A stretch of DNA of 64,000 bases from contig CP018226.1 of NCBI GenBank assembly GCA_016865015.1, positions 2,573,001 through 2,637,000 on the forward strand, written 5' to 3'. Positions 11,767 to 20,508 of the stretch are shown here, piece by piece. The stretch's first letter is position 1; the number at the start of each line of letters is the position of its first letter. Origin of the DNA: Rhizobiales bacterium IMCC20636 (GTDB lineage Bacteria > Pseudomonadota > Alphaproteobacteria > Rhizobiales > GCA-2746425). Under the pieces are notes generated by a model that worked only from the letters and a program-made list of their open reading frames with translations, was not told the DNA's origin and made no database searches. Both the position numbers and the translations under genes were made by a program.

Positions 11767-12195
11767 CTAAGCATTCTGAGCGGCAGTATAGGCCGCAAAA
11801 AGGTCACTAACGGCCACGCCGTCAATCTGCATTCCAGCAAGGTTTGCGTTTTCAATCGTAACATTGCTCATATTCACATTCACAAACGTCGCCCCGGACA
11901 AGTTCACATCATCATATTTCGCGCCGGACAAATTCACCTGCTTGAAGTGCGCTGAAGACATCAAAGAATTGGCGAAGGAAACGAATGCCAAATTCACATC
12001 GCTCATAACGCTATTCGACAAATTTGTATCTTCAAACTTTGCATTTGAGAGGTTTGCGTCCGCAAATTTTGAAACCGACAGATTGATGCTGTGAAATCGG
12101 CTCTTGGACATGTTCACATCATCGAAGGTCGAATTGGAGATGACAGATTCACTGACCTCCAACCGTTTCTTCATCTGATGCAGCTTCTCAACCAT
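11767..12195 (-). CDS. Pentapeptide-repeat protein inside nuo operon
   Basis: A 142-residue protein made largely of A(D/N)LXX-type five-residue repeats (for example FADANLSNAKFEDTNLSN and VNLSGAKYDDVNLSG), which should fold as a right-handed quadrilateral beta-helix. A charged N-terminal helix (MVEKLHQMKKRLEVS) precedes it, and it ends GMQIDGVAVSDLFAAY, a non-repeat cap I associate with small stand-alone pentapeptide proteins. No signal peptide or membrane segment is visible. It lies 4 bp after nuoF, and its TAG is immediately followed by the nuoG leader, so it must be co-transcribed with complex I. Its function is unknown. An assembly or protective role for complex I is inference from position only. 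Confidence 0.9.
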   Translation of the reverse strand: MVEKLHQMKKRLEVSESVISNSTFDDVNMSKSRFHSINLSVSKFADANLSNAKFEDTNLSNSVMSDVNLAFVSFANSLMSSAHFKQVNLSGAKYDDVNLSGATFVNVNMSNVTIENANLAGMQIDGVAVSDLFAAYTAAQNA

Positions 12196-12199
12196 GTCC

Positions 12200-13501
12200 C
12201 TACTCCGCAGCCTGCATCACGATTGGATCGCCGGGATTGGCCGAATATTGGTCGATCCGTTCTTCAATCACATGGCGGAAATTGCGGATAAGCCCCTGTA
12301 CCGGCCAGGCTGCAGCATCTCCCAAAGCACAGATCGTATGACCTTCCACCTGCTTGGTAACTTCAAACAGCATGTCGATCTCATGTTTTTGGGCTTCGCC
12401 ACGCGCCATCCGCTCCAGCACACGCCACATCCAGCCAGTGCCTTCGCGACACGGCGTACACTGACCGCAGCTTTCATGCTTGTAGAAGTAGGAAATACGG
12501 GCAATGGCTCGAATGATGTCGGTTGATTTGTCCATGACAATCACCGCCGCCGTTCCAAGCCCGGACCGCAATTCTTTCAGACTGTCAAAATCCATCGACA
12601 GATCCGTACACATATCTGCAGTCAGGCAAGGTACGGAAGATCCGCCAGGAATGACAGCCAGAAGATTATCCCATCCACCACGAACACCGCCGCAATGCTT
12701 GTCGATCAACTCGCGGAATGGAACACCCATCTCCTCTTCAACTGTGCAAGGCTGCTCAACATGACCGGAAATACAGAACAGTTTTGTGCCTGTGTTGTTT
12801 GGCTTGCCAAGCGCAGAGAACCAGCTAGCACCACGCCGCAGAATTTCCGGGACAACAGCCACAGATTCCACATTGTTGACGGTTGTTGGACATCCATAGA
12901 GGCCAACATTGGCGGGAAAAGGTGGTTTCAGCCGGGGCTGACCCTTTTTGCCTTCCAGGCTTTCCAGCAGCGCTGTTTCCTCACCGCAAATATAGGCACC
13001 GGCACCGTGGGAGAGATAAATATCATAATCCCAACCATGCACGTTGTTTTTGCCGATCAGATTCGCATCATAGGCTTGATCAATTGCGGCCTGCAGACGC
13101 TCGCGTTCGCGGATATACTCGCCACGGATATAGATGTAGCAAGCATGAGCATTCATGGCGAAACCTGCGATCAGGCAGCCTTCGATCAGATGATGCGGAT
13201 CATGCCGCATGATCTCACGATCCTTGCAGGTTCCGGGCTCGGATTCATCGGCATTGATAACCAGATAGGACGGGCGACCGTCGCTTTCCTTTGGCATGAA
13301 TGACCATTTCAGACCGGTGGGAAACCCTGCCCCGCCACGTCCGCGCAACCCGGAAGCCTTGACTTGTTCGATAACCCAGTCACGGCCCTTGTCGATGAAA
13401 CCCTTGGTTCCGTTCCACTGCCCACGCGCCATGGCGCCCTTCAGGCCCCAATCATGAAAGCCGTAGATGTTTGTAAAGATGCGGTCTTTATCCTGCAGCA
13501 T
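12200..13501 (-). CDS. nuoF: NADH-quinone oxidoreductase subunit F
   Basis: NADH-binding flavoprotein subunit of complex I. The 433-residue protein has the FMN/NADH glycine-rich [16 protein letters not shown] at about residues 52-67 and the [19 protein letters not shown] segment. The N3 [4Fe-4S] ligands are in [15 protein letters not shown] plus the distant cysteine in [13 protein letters not shown]. It lies 5 bp after nuoE. The gene that follows is the pentapeptide-repeat protein and not nuoG. Confidence 0.97.
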   Translation of the reverse strand: MLQDKDRIFTNIYGFHDWGLKGAMARGQWNGTKGFIDKGRDWVIEQVKASGLRGRGGAGFPTGLKWSFMPKESDGRPSYLVINADESEPGTCKDREIMRHDPHHLIEGCLIAGFAMNAHACYIYIRGEYIRERERLQAAIDQAYDANLIGKNNVHGWDYDIYLSHGAGAYICGEETALLESLEGKKGQPRLKPPFPANVGLYGCPTTVNNVESVAVVPEILRRGASWFSALGKPNNTGTKLFCISGHVEQPCTVEEEMGVPFRELIDKHCGGVRGGWDNLLAVIPGGSSVPCLTADMCTDLSMDFDSLKELRSGLGTAAVIVMDKSTDIIRAIARISYFYKHESCGQCTPCREGTGWMWRVLERMARGEAQKHEIDMLFEVTKQVEGHTICALGDAAAWPVQGLIRNFRHVIEERIDQYSANPGDPIVMQAAE

Positions 13502-13506
13502 ACCGC

Positions 13507-14712
13507 TTATCCTTTACTTTCTTTGGCAAGAGCATCTGCCTGTTTAATCCATTGTTCACGGTCAATACGCCCTTTGAAGCTGAGATGATCGTCGACCCAA
13601 TCCTTGTTGGACTGGTCCCAGGCAGCAATCTGATCAAAATGGAAAATCCCAAGCGAATTCAAAGTGCTCTCAATTTTCGGACCGACACCCTTGATCCGTT
13701 TCAGATCATCCGCGCCGCCGCTGCGCGCTTCTGACAAGGCAGCAGGCTTGCTGGCATCGGAAACCGGTGCAGAGGCTTCTTGTGCTTTGGGTGCGTTTGG
13801 CGTTTTCGGAGTTTTTGGCGCTTTGGCAGCTGTAGCTTTTTCCGCTTTTGCACCGTCCTTCACATCGCTCGGACGTACAGTATTATCTTCCGGGACTGCC
13901 GTAGCTTCCGGTTTGGGCGCATCAGCTTTTGCGGTCGAAGCCTTTTTGGCTGGCTTCGCCTTGGCTGCAGCGCCTGATTTTGCTTTGGCTGATGCCGCAT
14001 CCGGCTGAGACCCGCCGTTGATTGAAACACCGGCATCGACCGCGCAGGCAGTCGTTGCGCCATCAACCACATGGCCAAACGGCACACCACCCTTTGGACC
14101 ATAGTCCTGAGAGTCTTCGTCAAGACTTGTGCGACCACTGAAGGGTACTGAGAAATGCCGTCCGTTCTGAGGACCAGGCGTAATCTCCTTACCCTCAGAA
14201 ATGGCATCCAGCATCGCTTCAAATGTCTCGACCGTCAGATCTTCGTATGTGTCTTTCCATATTTGAACCATGGGCGCGTTTACGCAGGCTCCCAGACATT
14301 CAACTTCTTCCCAGGAAAAATTGCCGTCTTCGGAAATTTCGTGGGGATGCGCCGCAATGCGCTTCTCGCATACTGCCCTGATGTCACCGGCTCCGCGCAG
14401 CATGCAAGGGGTTGTCCCGCAAACCTGGATATGTGCTTTCTTGCCAACAGGTTGCAGCTGATACATCGTATAGAATGTAGCTACTTCCAGCACGCGGATA
14501 TAAGGCATGTCCAGCATTTCGCCGACCTTGCGAATGGCAGGTTCTGTCAACCAGCCCTCATGCTGTTCCTGTGCGCGCCACAGCAATGGAATGACCGCAG
14601 ATGCCTGACGGCCTTCCGGAAACTTTGAAATCTGACCTTCAGCCCATGCCTGATTTTCCTGTGTGAATGCAAAGGACTCAGGTTGTTCTGAATGAAGACG
14701 ACGGACTGACAT
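13507..14712 (-). CDS. nuoE: NADH-quinone oxidoreductase subunit E with C-terminal extension
   Basis: Peripheral [2Fe-2S] subunit (cluster N1a) of complex I. Residues 1 to about 190 form the thioredoxin-like NuoE domain, with ligands in VCGTTPCML and CLGACVNAP. Residues from about 225 to 325 are a low-complexity Ala/Lys/Pro stretch. The last 65 or so residues hold a helix-hairpin-helix-like module beginning [20 protein letters not shown]. The protein is 401 residues, more than twice the length of E. coli NuoE; such tails are known in alphaproteobacteria but have no assigned role. The start codon overlaps the nuoD stop by one base (TAATG). Confidence 0.95.
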   Translation of the reverse strand: MSVRRLHSEQPESFAFTQENQAWAEGQISKFPEGRQASAVIPLLWRAQEQHEGWLTEPAIRKVGEMLDMPYIRVLEVATFYTMYQLQPVGKKAHIQVCGTTPCMLRGAGDIRAVCEKRIAAHPHEISEDGNFSWEEVECLGACVNAPMVQIWKDTYEDLTVETFEAMLDAISEGKEITPGPQNGRHFSVPFSGRTSLDEDSQDYGPKGGVPFGHVVDGATTACAVDAGVSINGGSQPDAASAKAKSGAAAKAKPAKKASTAKADAPKPEATAVPEDNTVRPSDVKDGAKAEKATAAKAPKTPKTPNAPKAQEASAPVSDASKPAALSEARSGGADDLKRIKGVGPKIESTLNSLGIFHFDQIAAWDQSNKDWVDDHLSFKGRIDREQWIKQADALAKESKG

Positions 14713-15902
14713 TACCGGTCTACCTCACCAAATACGATATCCAGGGACCCAATGACGGCAGACACATCAGCGAGCATATGCCCCCTGCAGATGTCATCCA
14801 TTGCCTGCAAATGGGCAAATCCTGGTGCTTTAATCTTGCAGCGATACGGCTTGTTGGAGCCATCCGACACCAGATACACGCCAAATTCGCCTTTCGGAGC
14901 CTCAACAGCTGCATAAACTTCACCAGCAGGCACCTTGTAGCCTTCCGTATAAAGCTTGAAGTGATGGATGAGTGCTTCCATAGAGCGCTTCATGTCATCG
15001 CGTTTCGGCGGAACCATCTTGCCGTCAAGTGACGATATCGGCCCGCGTCCTTCAGCTGACTTCAGCTTCTGAATACATTGTTTCATGATGCTGACCGACT
15101 GGCGCATTTCTTCCATTCGAATGAGATAACGATCATAGCAGTCGCCATTCTTACCGACCGGAATGTCGAATTCCATCTCGTCATAGCATTCATAAGGCTG
15201 AGACTTGCGCAAATCCCAGGCAGCGCCAGAACCGCGCACCATCACGCCAGAGAAGCCCCAACGCCAGGCATCTTCCAGATCGACAACGGCAATATCGACA
15301 TTGCGCTGCTTGAAGATGCGGTTGTTGGTCAGCAATTCATCAATGTCGTCACAGACCCTCAAAAACGGATCACAGAAATCAGCGATATCATCGATCAGGT
15401 CTTCCGGAAGGTCCTGATGCACGCCACCGGGGCGGAAATAGGCTGCATGCAACCTTGCCCCACAGGCCCGCTCATAGAAGACCATCAGCTTTTCGCGCTC
15501 TTCAAAGCCCCAGAGTGGCGGCGTCAGCGCGCCAACATCCATGGCCTGGGTTGTGACATTCAACAAATGAGACAGCAATCTGCCGATTTCCGAATATAGA
15601 ACCCGAATCAGCTGTCCACGCTTCGGCACTTCAATGCCGGCCAGCCGTTCGACGGCCAACGCGAATGAATGCTCCTGATTCATCGGCGCAACATAGTCCA
15701 AGCGGTCGAAATATGGCACGGCCTGAAGATAGGTTTTGTGTTCAATCAGCTTCTCGGTGCCACGATGCAGCAACCCGATATGCGGATCGACCCGCTCCAC
15801 GACTTCGCCGTCGAGTTCCAGAACCAGACGCAGCACGCCATGTGCCGCCGGATGCTGGGGGCCGAAATTGATGTTGAAATTGCGAACTTGTGCTTCACTC
15901 AT
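14712..15902 (-). CDS. nuoD: NADH-quinone oxidoreductase subunit D
   Basis: Quinone-site subunit (49-kDa homologue) of complex I, related to the large subunit of NiFe hydrogenases but without the metal ligands. I take the ATG at 15902, giving 396 residues starting [20 protein letters not shown]. An in-frame upstream start would overlap the nuoC stop. The conserved [10 protein letters not shown] histidine loop (about residues 15-24), the [12 protein letters not shown] motif and the C-terminal end [21 protein letters not shown]-type quinone-pocket region are visible. Confidence 0.97.
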   Translation of the reverse strand: MSEAQVRNFNINFGPQHPAAHGVLRLVLELDGEVVERVDPHIGLLHRGTEKLIEHKTYLQAVPYFDRLDYVAPMNQEHSFALAVERLAGIEVPKRGQLIRVLYSEIGRLLSHLLNVTTQAMDVGALTPPLWGFEEREKLMVFYERACGARLHAAYFRPGGVHQDLPEDLIDDIADFCDPFLRVCDDIDELLTNNRIFKQRNVDIAVVDLEDAWRWGFSGVMVRGSGAAWDLRKSQPYECYDEMEFDIPVGKNGDCYDRYLIRMEEMRQSVSIMKQCIQKLKSAEGRGPISSLDGKMVPPKRDDMKRSMEALIHHFKLYTEGYKVPAGEVYAAVEAPKGEFGVYLVSDGSNKPYRCKIKAPGFAHLQAMDDICRGHMLADVSAVIGSLDIVFGEVDR

Positions 15903-15913
15903 GGTTCTGCCCT

Positions 15914-16534
15914 TCAATTCGCTTTTTCATCGCCGGGAAGCACATATTCGGTGCCCTCCCAAGGCGAGAGGAAATCAAAGTTGCGGAATTCCTGTGGCAG
16001 TTCCACTGGCTCATACACAACCCGTTTGCGCTCGTCGTCGTATCGCACTTCAACAAAACCTGTCAGAGGGAAATCCTTGCGCAGCGGATGACCTTCAAAG
16101 CCATAATCCGTCAACAGACGGCGCAGATCTGGATGTCCGGAAAACATGATGCCGTACAAATCATAGGCTTCCCGCTCGCACCAGTCTGCGGCGTCGAAAA
16201 TTCCCACAACGCTTGGCACGGGATCGTCTTCTGTGGTGCTGAGTTTCACCCGTATCCTGGTGTTATGCTGAGGGCTCAGCAAATGATAGACGACTTCAAA
16301 GCGCTCTTGACGCGCAGGATAATCAGCGCCGCACAAATCTACAAAACTGATAAATTTGGTCGAGGTATTGTCCCGAAGAAAGCGCAAGACAGATTCGATG
16401 TCGTCGCGGACAACTGTCAGCGTCAATTCACCGAAGGATATGGCGCTTTCCAGCACAGACCCGCCCAGATTGTCGGCAATGTGCTCTGCCAGATCATTCA
16501 GGGTGGCTTCGTTTTCAGCTTTATCTAAGCTCAT
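15914..16534 (-). CDS. nuoC: NADH-quinone oxidoreductase subunit C
   Basis: Peripheral 30-kDa subunit of complex I. The 206-residue protein carries the signature [20 protein letters not shown] (about residues 118-137) and [20 protein letters not shown] just after it. It is encoded separately from nuoD, as in other alphaproteobacteria; the two are fused in E. coli. It is followed by nuoD with an 11-bp gap and is 57 bp downstream of nuoB, the longest gap in this part of the operon. Confidence 0.96.
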   Translation of the reverse strand: MSLDKAENEATLNDLAEHIADNLGGSVLESAISFGELTLTVVRDDIESVLRFLRDNTSTKFISFVDLCGADYPARQERFEVVYHLLSPQHNTRIRVKLSTTEDDPVPSVVGIFDAADWCEREAYDLYGIMFSGHPDLRRLLTDYGFEGHPLRKDFPLTGFVEVRYDDERKRVVYEPVELPQEFRNFDFLSPWEGTEYVLPGDEKAN

Positions 16535-16591
16535 CTATTCAAGCTCTATCTGCTCCAACCCAATGGGAAGTTTCTGGGTTGAATGGAATTA

Positions 16592-17173
16592 TCAACGTTC
16601 AATCGTACCAGTTCGGCGTATCTTCTTTTGCAACAGCAATATGCCGTATAGCAGCGCTTCAGCGGTCGGCGGGCAACCAGGGACATAGATGTCCACAGGA
16701 ACCACACGATCACAGCCTCGCACGACAGAATAGGAATAGTGGTAATAACCACCGCCATTGGCGCACGACCCCATCGAGATCACATATCTTGGCTCAGGCA
16801 TCTGGTCATAGACCTTGCGCAGCGCGGGTGCCATTTTATTGGTCAAGGTGCCTGCGACAATCATCACATCCGACTGACGTGGTGAGGCGCGCGGAGCTAC
16901 GCCAAAACGCTCTGCATCATAACGCGGCATGGACATCTGCATCATTTCAACGGCGCAACAGGCCAAGCCAAATGTCATCCACATCAACGAGCCCGTGCGG
17001 GCCCATGTGATCAGATCATCCGTTGCTGCGACAATGAAACCCTTGTCAGCGAGCTCGGCGTTGATATCGGTAAAGAATGCATCCTGGCTGCCGATAGGCT
17101 CACCAGTGCTGGGATCAATGATGCCCCTGGGTGCAGGCGCAATCAGTGTCGAATGTTGGTCATTCACGCTCAT
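16592..17173 (-). CDS. nuoB: NADH-quinone oxidoreductase subunit B
   Basis: Carries the terminal [4Fe-4S] cluster N2 of complex I. The 193-residue protein has the four ligands in [10 protein letters not shown] (tandem cysteines), [19 protein letters not shown] and [14 protein letters not shown]. An N-terminal extension of about 35 residues rich in Pro/Ala/Gly precedes the conserved core and is commonly variable. It lies 19 bp after nuoA. Confidence 0.97.
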   Translation of the reverse strand: MSVNDQHSTLIAPAPRGIIDPSTGEPIGSQDAFFTDINAELADKGFIVAATDDLITWARTGSLMWMTFGLACCAVEMMQMSMPRYDAERFGVAPRASPRQSDVMIVAGTLTNKMAPALRKVYDQMPEPRYVISMGSCANGGGYYHYSYSVVRGCDRVVPVDIYVPGCPPTAEALLYGILLLQKKIRRTGTIER

Positions 17174-17192
17174 CTGTCAGGTCCCGCCTTGG

Positions 17193-17558
17193 TTAATCCC
17201 ATTCCAGCGCCCCTTTTTTCCACTCATATATGAAGCCGATCGTCAGGATTCCGAGGAAAATCATCATTGAGACATAGCCGTAAAGACCAATGTCCCCGAA
17301 CGCAACGGCCCAAGGGAACAGGAATGCGACTTCCAGATCGAAGATAATGAACAAAATTGCCACGAGATAAAACCGCACGTCGAATTTCATCCGAGCATCA
17401 TCGAAAGCATTGAAACCGCACTCATAGGCAGACAGTTTTTCGCTGTCCGGCGCCTTGTAGGCGACGATGAAGGGCGCAACAAGCAGAGCCAAGCCTATGA
17501 ACAGCGCGATTCCAATGAATATGACAATTGGAAGATACTGGCTCAACAAGGTTTCCAT
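17193..17558 (-). CDS. nuoA: NADH-quinone oxidoreductase subunit A
   Basis: First gene of the nuo operon. It encodes a 121-residue membrane subunit of complex I with three predicted helices and the conserved loop [20 protein letters not shown] (about residues 40-59), whose cysteine/acidic region contacts NuoH and NuoD near the quinone channel. The gene is preceded by a long divergent intergenic region that it shares with the cupredoxin gene. Confidence 0.96.
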   Translation of the reverse strand: METLLSQYLPIVIFIGIALFIGLALLVAPFIVAYKAPDSEKLSAYECGFNAFDDARMKFDVRFYLVAILFIIFDLEVAFLFPWAVAFGDIGLYGYVSMMIFLGILTIGFIYEWKKGALEWD

Positions 17559-17953
17559 TGATCAAAATCCGTTCAGTTTCATATCACTTAACACACTTTA
17601 CAGGTGTCATGTTGCGTTGCACTGCGGCAAATCGTTTGCCGGCCGGGACAAGTTGATTGAATTCACTCAACACACGCATCAGTTTGCAGGCATTTCCAAT
17701 GTGCAGAACACACAAGAGTCTCGAACCGTCTCTATAATCCCGAGGCTTACCCAAGCCCATGTTTTCGTGCAAGCCCCAAACAGCATAAGAGTGCCCGAAT
17801 TTCACCAAATTCGTAAAAACCGGCACCGAATTTCAAATCAATGCAAATAGTTTTGACCCGTTTGAAACTTTTCGCGCGCCCGGATCGTACCATTTGCCAG
17901 AGAGCGTGGCGATGACCGTCTGGCTTTCCCCAAAACCGACAGGATCCGACATC
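17559..17953. other. Divergent control region nuoA / cupredoxin
   Basis: A 395-bp gap between nuoA (minus) and the cupredoxin gene (plus). It must hold the nuo promoter, but I cannot pin a clear -35/-10 pair with 17-bp spacing. A perfect inverted repeat, CGAATTT-CACC-AAATTCG, lies at 17796-17813, and its left half (CGAATTTCA) recurs 31 bp away at 17827-17835. This is about three helical turns, as for a dimeric regulator. An 80-codon minus-strand reading frame across 17584-17826 looks non-coding. Confidence 0.5.
17796..17835. promoter_or_regulatory. Inverted repeat plus direct half-site, possible operator
   Basis: The arms CGAATTT and AAATTCG are perfect and separated by CACC. A second CGAATTTCA half-site follows with the same helical phase, 31 bp on. 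It sits upstream of both nuoA and the cupredoxin gene, so either could be the target. The protein that binds is unknown. Confidence 0.4.
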
Positions 17954-18271
17954 ATGAACAACTTCTTCAAAACAATCCTCGCAACAAGCGCCGCAATTTG
18001 CCTTTCAGGCATGGCTCACGCCGCCGATATCAAGGCCAACATTCAGGGCATGTCCTTCAGCCCGGCAGCAATTACAGTTTCGGTTGGTGATACCGTCACC
18101 TTCACCAATCTCGATGGTGCGCCGCACACTGCGACTGCGGCTGACGGATCGTTTACAACGGCAACCCTGCGCAAGGGCAAGTCGGAAACCATTACATTCA
18201 AGACAGATGGCAGCTTTGATTTCTTCTGCAAGATTCATCCTGGCATGAAGGGCACGATCATCGTTCAGTAG
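17954..18271 (+). CDS. Small periplasmic cupredoxin (pseudoazurin/amicyanin-like)
   Basis: A blue (type 1) copper electron carrier of 105 residues from the ATG at 17954; an upstream in-frame ATG would add 20 residues before the signal peptide. A signal peptide ends AHAA at about residue 22. The ligands are visible: His in GAPHTATA, then Cys, His and Met in FFCKIHPGM close to the C-terminus, with the spacing typical of plastocyanin-like domains. It probably shuttles electrons in the periplasm; the partner is not encoded nearby. It stands alone, divergent from nuoA, and ends 22 bp before a strong terminator. Confidence 0.9.
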   Translation: MNNFFKTILATSAAICLSGMAHAADIKANIQGMSFSPAAITVSVGDTVTFTNLDGAPHTATAADGSFTTATLRKGKSETITFKTDGSFDFFCKIHPGMKGTIIVQ

Positions 18272-18292
18272 TGCCTGATCAACCACGTGCAA

Positions 18293-18324
18293 AAGGCTGC
18301 CTCGATTGGGGCAGCCTTTTTTTT
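18293..18324 (+). terminator. Rho-independent terminator after cupredoxin gene
   Basis: AAGGCTGCC (18293-18301), 8-nt loop, GGCAGCCTT (18310-18318), then an eight-T run (18317-18324). It lies 20 bp past the cupredoxin stop. The anti-sigma gene converges from the other side, with its stop about 50 bp away. Confidence 0.9.
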
Positions 18325-18371
18325 GCCTGTCAGTCTGGTCTTAAACAAACCTGGAATTATCGATTGTCAGC

Positions 18372-19133
18372 TTATTTGGCTCTGCTGCTGATCTGTCCCT
18401 GGAATATGATTTCGCCCGGAACGCCAGAGGCTGTGGATGATGGCTCACGCGGGCGTGCCAATAAAAGTGTGGCCTGATCAAACTCTTCCGTCTTCATGAT
18501 GTCCGCATAATTCAACCATTGCCAGGATGCCGATGTCACGCGGCCAAGGTAATTGAGTTCCTCCCCTGCCTGCACCCAGAGCTCAAGCGGTCCTTGCGCA
18601 AAGGGATCAAGCTGCGCGCCCTGGTTCAAAGGACGAATGTGAATCCCCTGCCGCGCTGGGTCAACTGTTGCCAGAAACTGAAAGCCAGCCGTGTCTGTGG
18701 TCAGGACCGCCAATTGATCCGGAACGACTGAAGGTGGCTGCAGCAGCGAGCCATCGATGACGACAAAGGCGGCCAGTCCGGCAGCCAGAGATACCATGCC
18801 CATACTGAGGCCACGCCAGCGATTGCGTGACTTGCGCACATTGTCCAGACTGACAACCTTGGTATATGCGTCAGCCTCCCGTGAGATTTCCGACAGGTCG
18901 AGACTTTCGCTGACCCGGTCCCAAACCGATTGGCTGGGTTGCTCTTCGGGTGCGGACTCCAACACTGGCGCCAGAAGAATCTGCCATTCTTCCACAAGCG
19001 CCATGAGAGATGCATCTTTTGCAAGAATCGCTTCGAAAGCCGCTTTTTCCCGGACTGTCAGCGTATCGAGCACATATTCACCGGCAACGGCTCGCAAATC
19101 ATCATGAAATTCAGCCATGGTGAAATCAGTCAT
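18372..19133 (-). CDS. RskA-type anti-sigma factor
   Basis: Membrane-anchored anti-sigma factor expected to hold the sigma factor encoded just upstream. The ATG at 19133 overlaps the sigma stop as ATGA, giving about 253 residues; longer in-frame starts lie inside the sigma gene. Residues 1-90 form the helical sigma-binding part. One membrane helix (SMGMVSLAAGLAAFVVI) is at about residue 115, and a periplasmic RskA-like domain with GPLELWVQAG follows. No zinc-binding HxxxCxxC motif is present, so redox sensing of the ChrR/RsrA kind is unlikely. Release by regulated proteolysis is family inference. Confidence 0.83.
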   Translation of the reverse strand: MTDFTMAEFHDDLRAVAGEYVLDTLTVREKAAFEAILAKDASLMALVEEWQILLAPVLESAPEEQPSQSVWDRVSESLDLSEISREADAYTKVVSLDNVRKSRNRWRGLSMGMVSLAAGLAAFVVIDGSLLQPPSVVPDQLAVLTTDTAGFQFLATVDPARQGIHIRPLNQGAQLDPFAQGPLELWVQAGEELNYLGRVTSASWQWLNYADIMKTEEFDQATLLLARPREPSSTASGVPGEIIFQGQISSRAK

Positions 19134-19672
19134 TGCGACACGCACTCCCGCAATGACAGCAGCCCGCGCCGTATCCATGTCTTGATGGTGTTGACGGGCG
19201 CATTAAGCCGCTCTGAGAGCTCTTCACGTGACAGGCCCTGACAATAGGCCAGAACGACGCATTGGCGCTGTGTGTCTTCCAGTTCGTTGAGGCAGTGTTG
19301 CAGAGTAAGCTTGGTCGCCTCATCACTGCGCGGCTGATTCCCGAATGCGTCTTTTTCCATCTGGTAAGCCAGCACGTCATCAGGAAGGTCCACTTCCTTT
19401 CGCCGCCGCTTGTGATCGATGGCAGCATTTCTGGCAATTGTGGCCGTCCAACTCATTGCTGACGCACGTTTGGGATCAAATTGGTGAGCAGCTCGCCAGA
19501 TCTTCAAAAATGTGTCGTGCAAGACATCCTCCGCCAAACTTCTCTGGGGTATGATACGCAGCACAACGCCCAAAAGTTTCGCAGAGATCAATTGATAGAG
19601 GGATTCCAGCGCCGCACGATCCTGATGTGCGATTCGCTCGAGACAGGCCTCAGGCGTCAATATTGGTTCGGA
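19130..19672 (-). CDS. ECF-type RNA polymerase sigma factor
   Basis: Extracytoplasmic-function sigma factor. Region 2 has LAEDVLHDTFLKIWR and AMSWTATIARNAAIDHKRRR. Region 4 has QRQCVVLAYCQGLSREELSE followed by a recognition helix APVNTIKTWIRRGL. I favour the GTG at 19672 (VSEPILTPEACLERIA, about 180 aa) with GGAA just upstream. The frame stays open to 19744, so an ATG at 19723 or a TTG at 19744 is possible. It is translationally coupled to the RskA-like anti-sigma gene. The controlled stress is not evident; no target promoter could be assigned by eye. Confidence 0.85.
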   Translation of the reverse strand, partial: SEPILTPEACLERIAHQDRAALESLYQLISAKLLGVVLRIIPQRSLAEDVLHDTFLKIWRAAHQFDPKRASAMSWTATIARNAAIDHKRRRKEVDLPDDVLAYQMEKDAFGNQPRSDEATKLTLQHCLNELEDTQRQCVVLAYCQGLSREELSERLNAPVNTIKTWIRRGLLSLRECVSQ

Positions 19673-19841
19673 CACAGGAATTCCAAATTTGAGACTACAC
19701 CGATGAGGAGTCGGTATCCTCATGCCTGCAGTATTCACCTGCAAACAGGCATGCGCAAGCCAACGCAGCAGAACAATACAACAGAGAGGAAAAATTTAGA
19801 TCCATTTTCAAAGCATCCAAATCTATTGGAGCTAAAGAAAA

Positions 19842-19918
19842 TGGCGGGAGTGACGAGACTCGAACTCGCGACCTCCGGCGTGACAGGCCGGCACTCTAAC
19901 CAACTGAGCTACACCCCC
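19842..19918 (-). tRNA. tRNA-Asp (anticodon GTC)
   Basis: The minus-strand cloverleaf begins GGGGGTGTAGCTCAGTTGG and ends with an encoded CCA. The acceptor pairs GGGGGTG/CACTCCC with one G-U. The anticodon stem/loop is GGCCTGTCACGCC, with GTC at the centre, and the T arm contains GTTCGAGTC. It has 77 nt including CCA. Confidence 0.97.
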
Positions 19919-20038
19919 GCGGGTGACAGGACAACTCTCCTGCATGAGTGGTGGCTGATTTACGCTGGTGAACCATTTTCGTCAAGCGCCGAATTCGGTT
20001 TCCAACAACAGACAGCCACCTGTCTATTTGCAAAGCGA

Positions 20039-20114
<76 letters not shown>

Positions 20115-20508
20115 GCCGCTTAGCGTGCGGGTGGTAGCCCGAAACAAAGTTCATGACAAGATGAATTTGTGTATTTTTTGCAATTAAATGAGAGCCTCAC
20201 CGCCAGTGGGATTTAAGCTGACGCGGCAACCTGCAGGACTGTGCGACTCCGGGAAGGTTTCTTGCCTGCAAGGAATCGTTTGGTGCACCCAAACAGTTCA
20301 TCCAGGATGATAGTCAGTAAAGTGCCCAATGAGTTTTACAACGCGAGATTCGTGGAAGCAGGCTGGGGGTGCCGTTAGACTAATCCAAAGCACTGAACCA
20401 TGGGTTTGTGGGCTGACAGATGATTTGACGTCGCAAAGACCAACGCTTGGGGCGACTTTTCCAACAAATCTCCGATGAATCGTAATCGGCCAAACGAGCT
20501 GAGATTCG
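20115..20508. other. Intergenic region without recognisable gene
   Basis: About 390 bp between tRNA-Val and the 3' end of tctA, both transcribed leftward. It should contain the tRNA promoter. A small perfect hairpin GTTTGG-TGCAC-CCAAAC is at 20278-20294. No reading frame here has convincing family features, and I see no clear terminator for the tct operon. Confidence 0.5.

Noticed and set aside
17584-17826. 80-codon minus-strand reading frame in the nuoA leader
   Set aside because: No family features, no clear ribosome site, and it covers the region where the nuo promoter and an inverted repeat lie.
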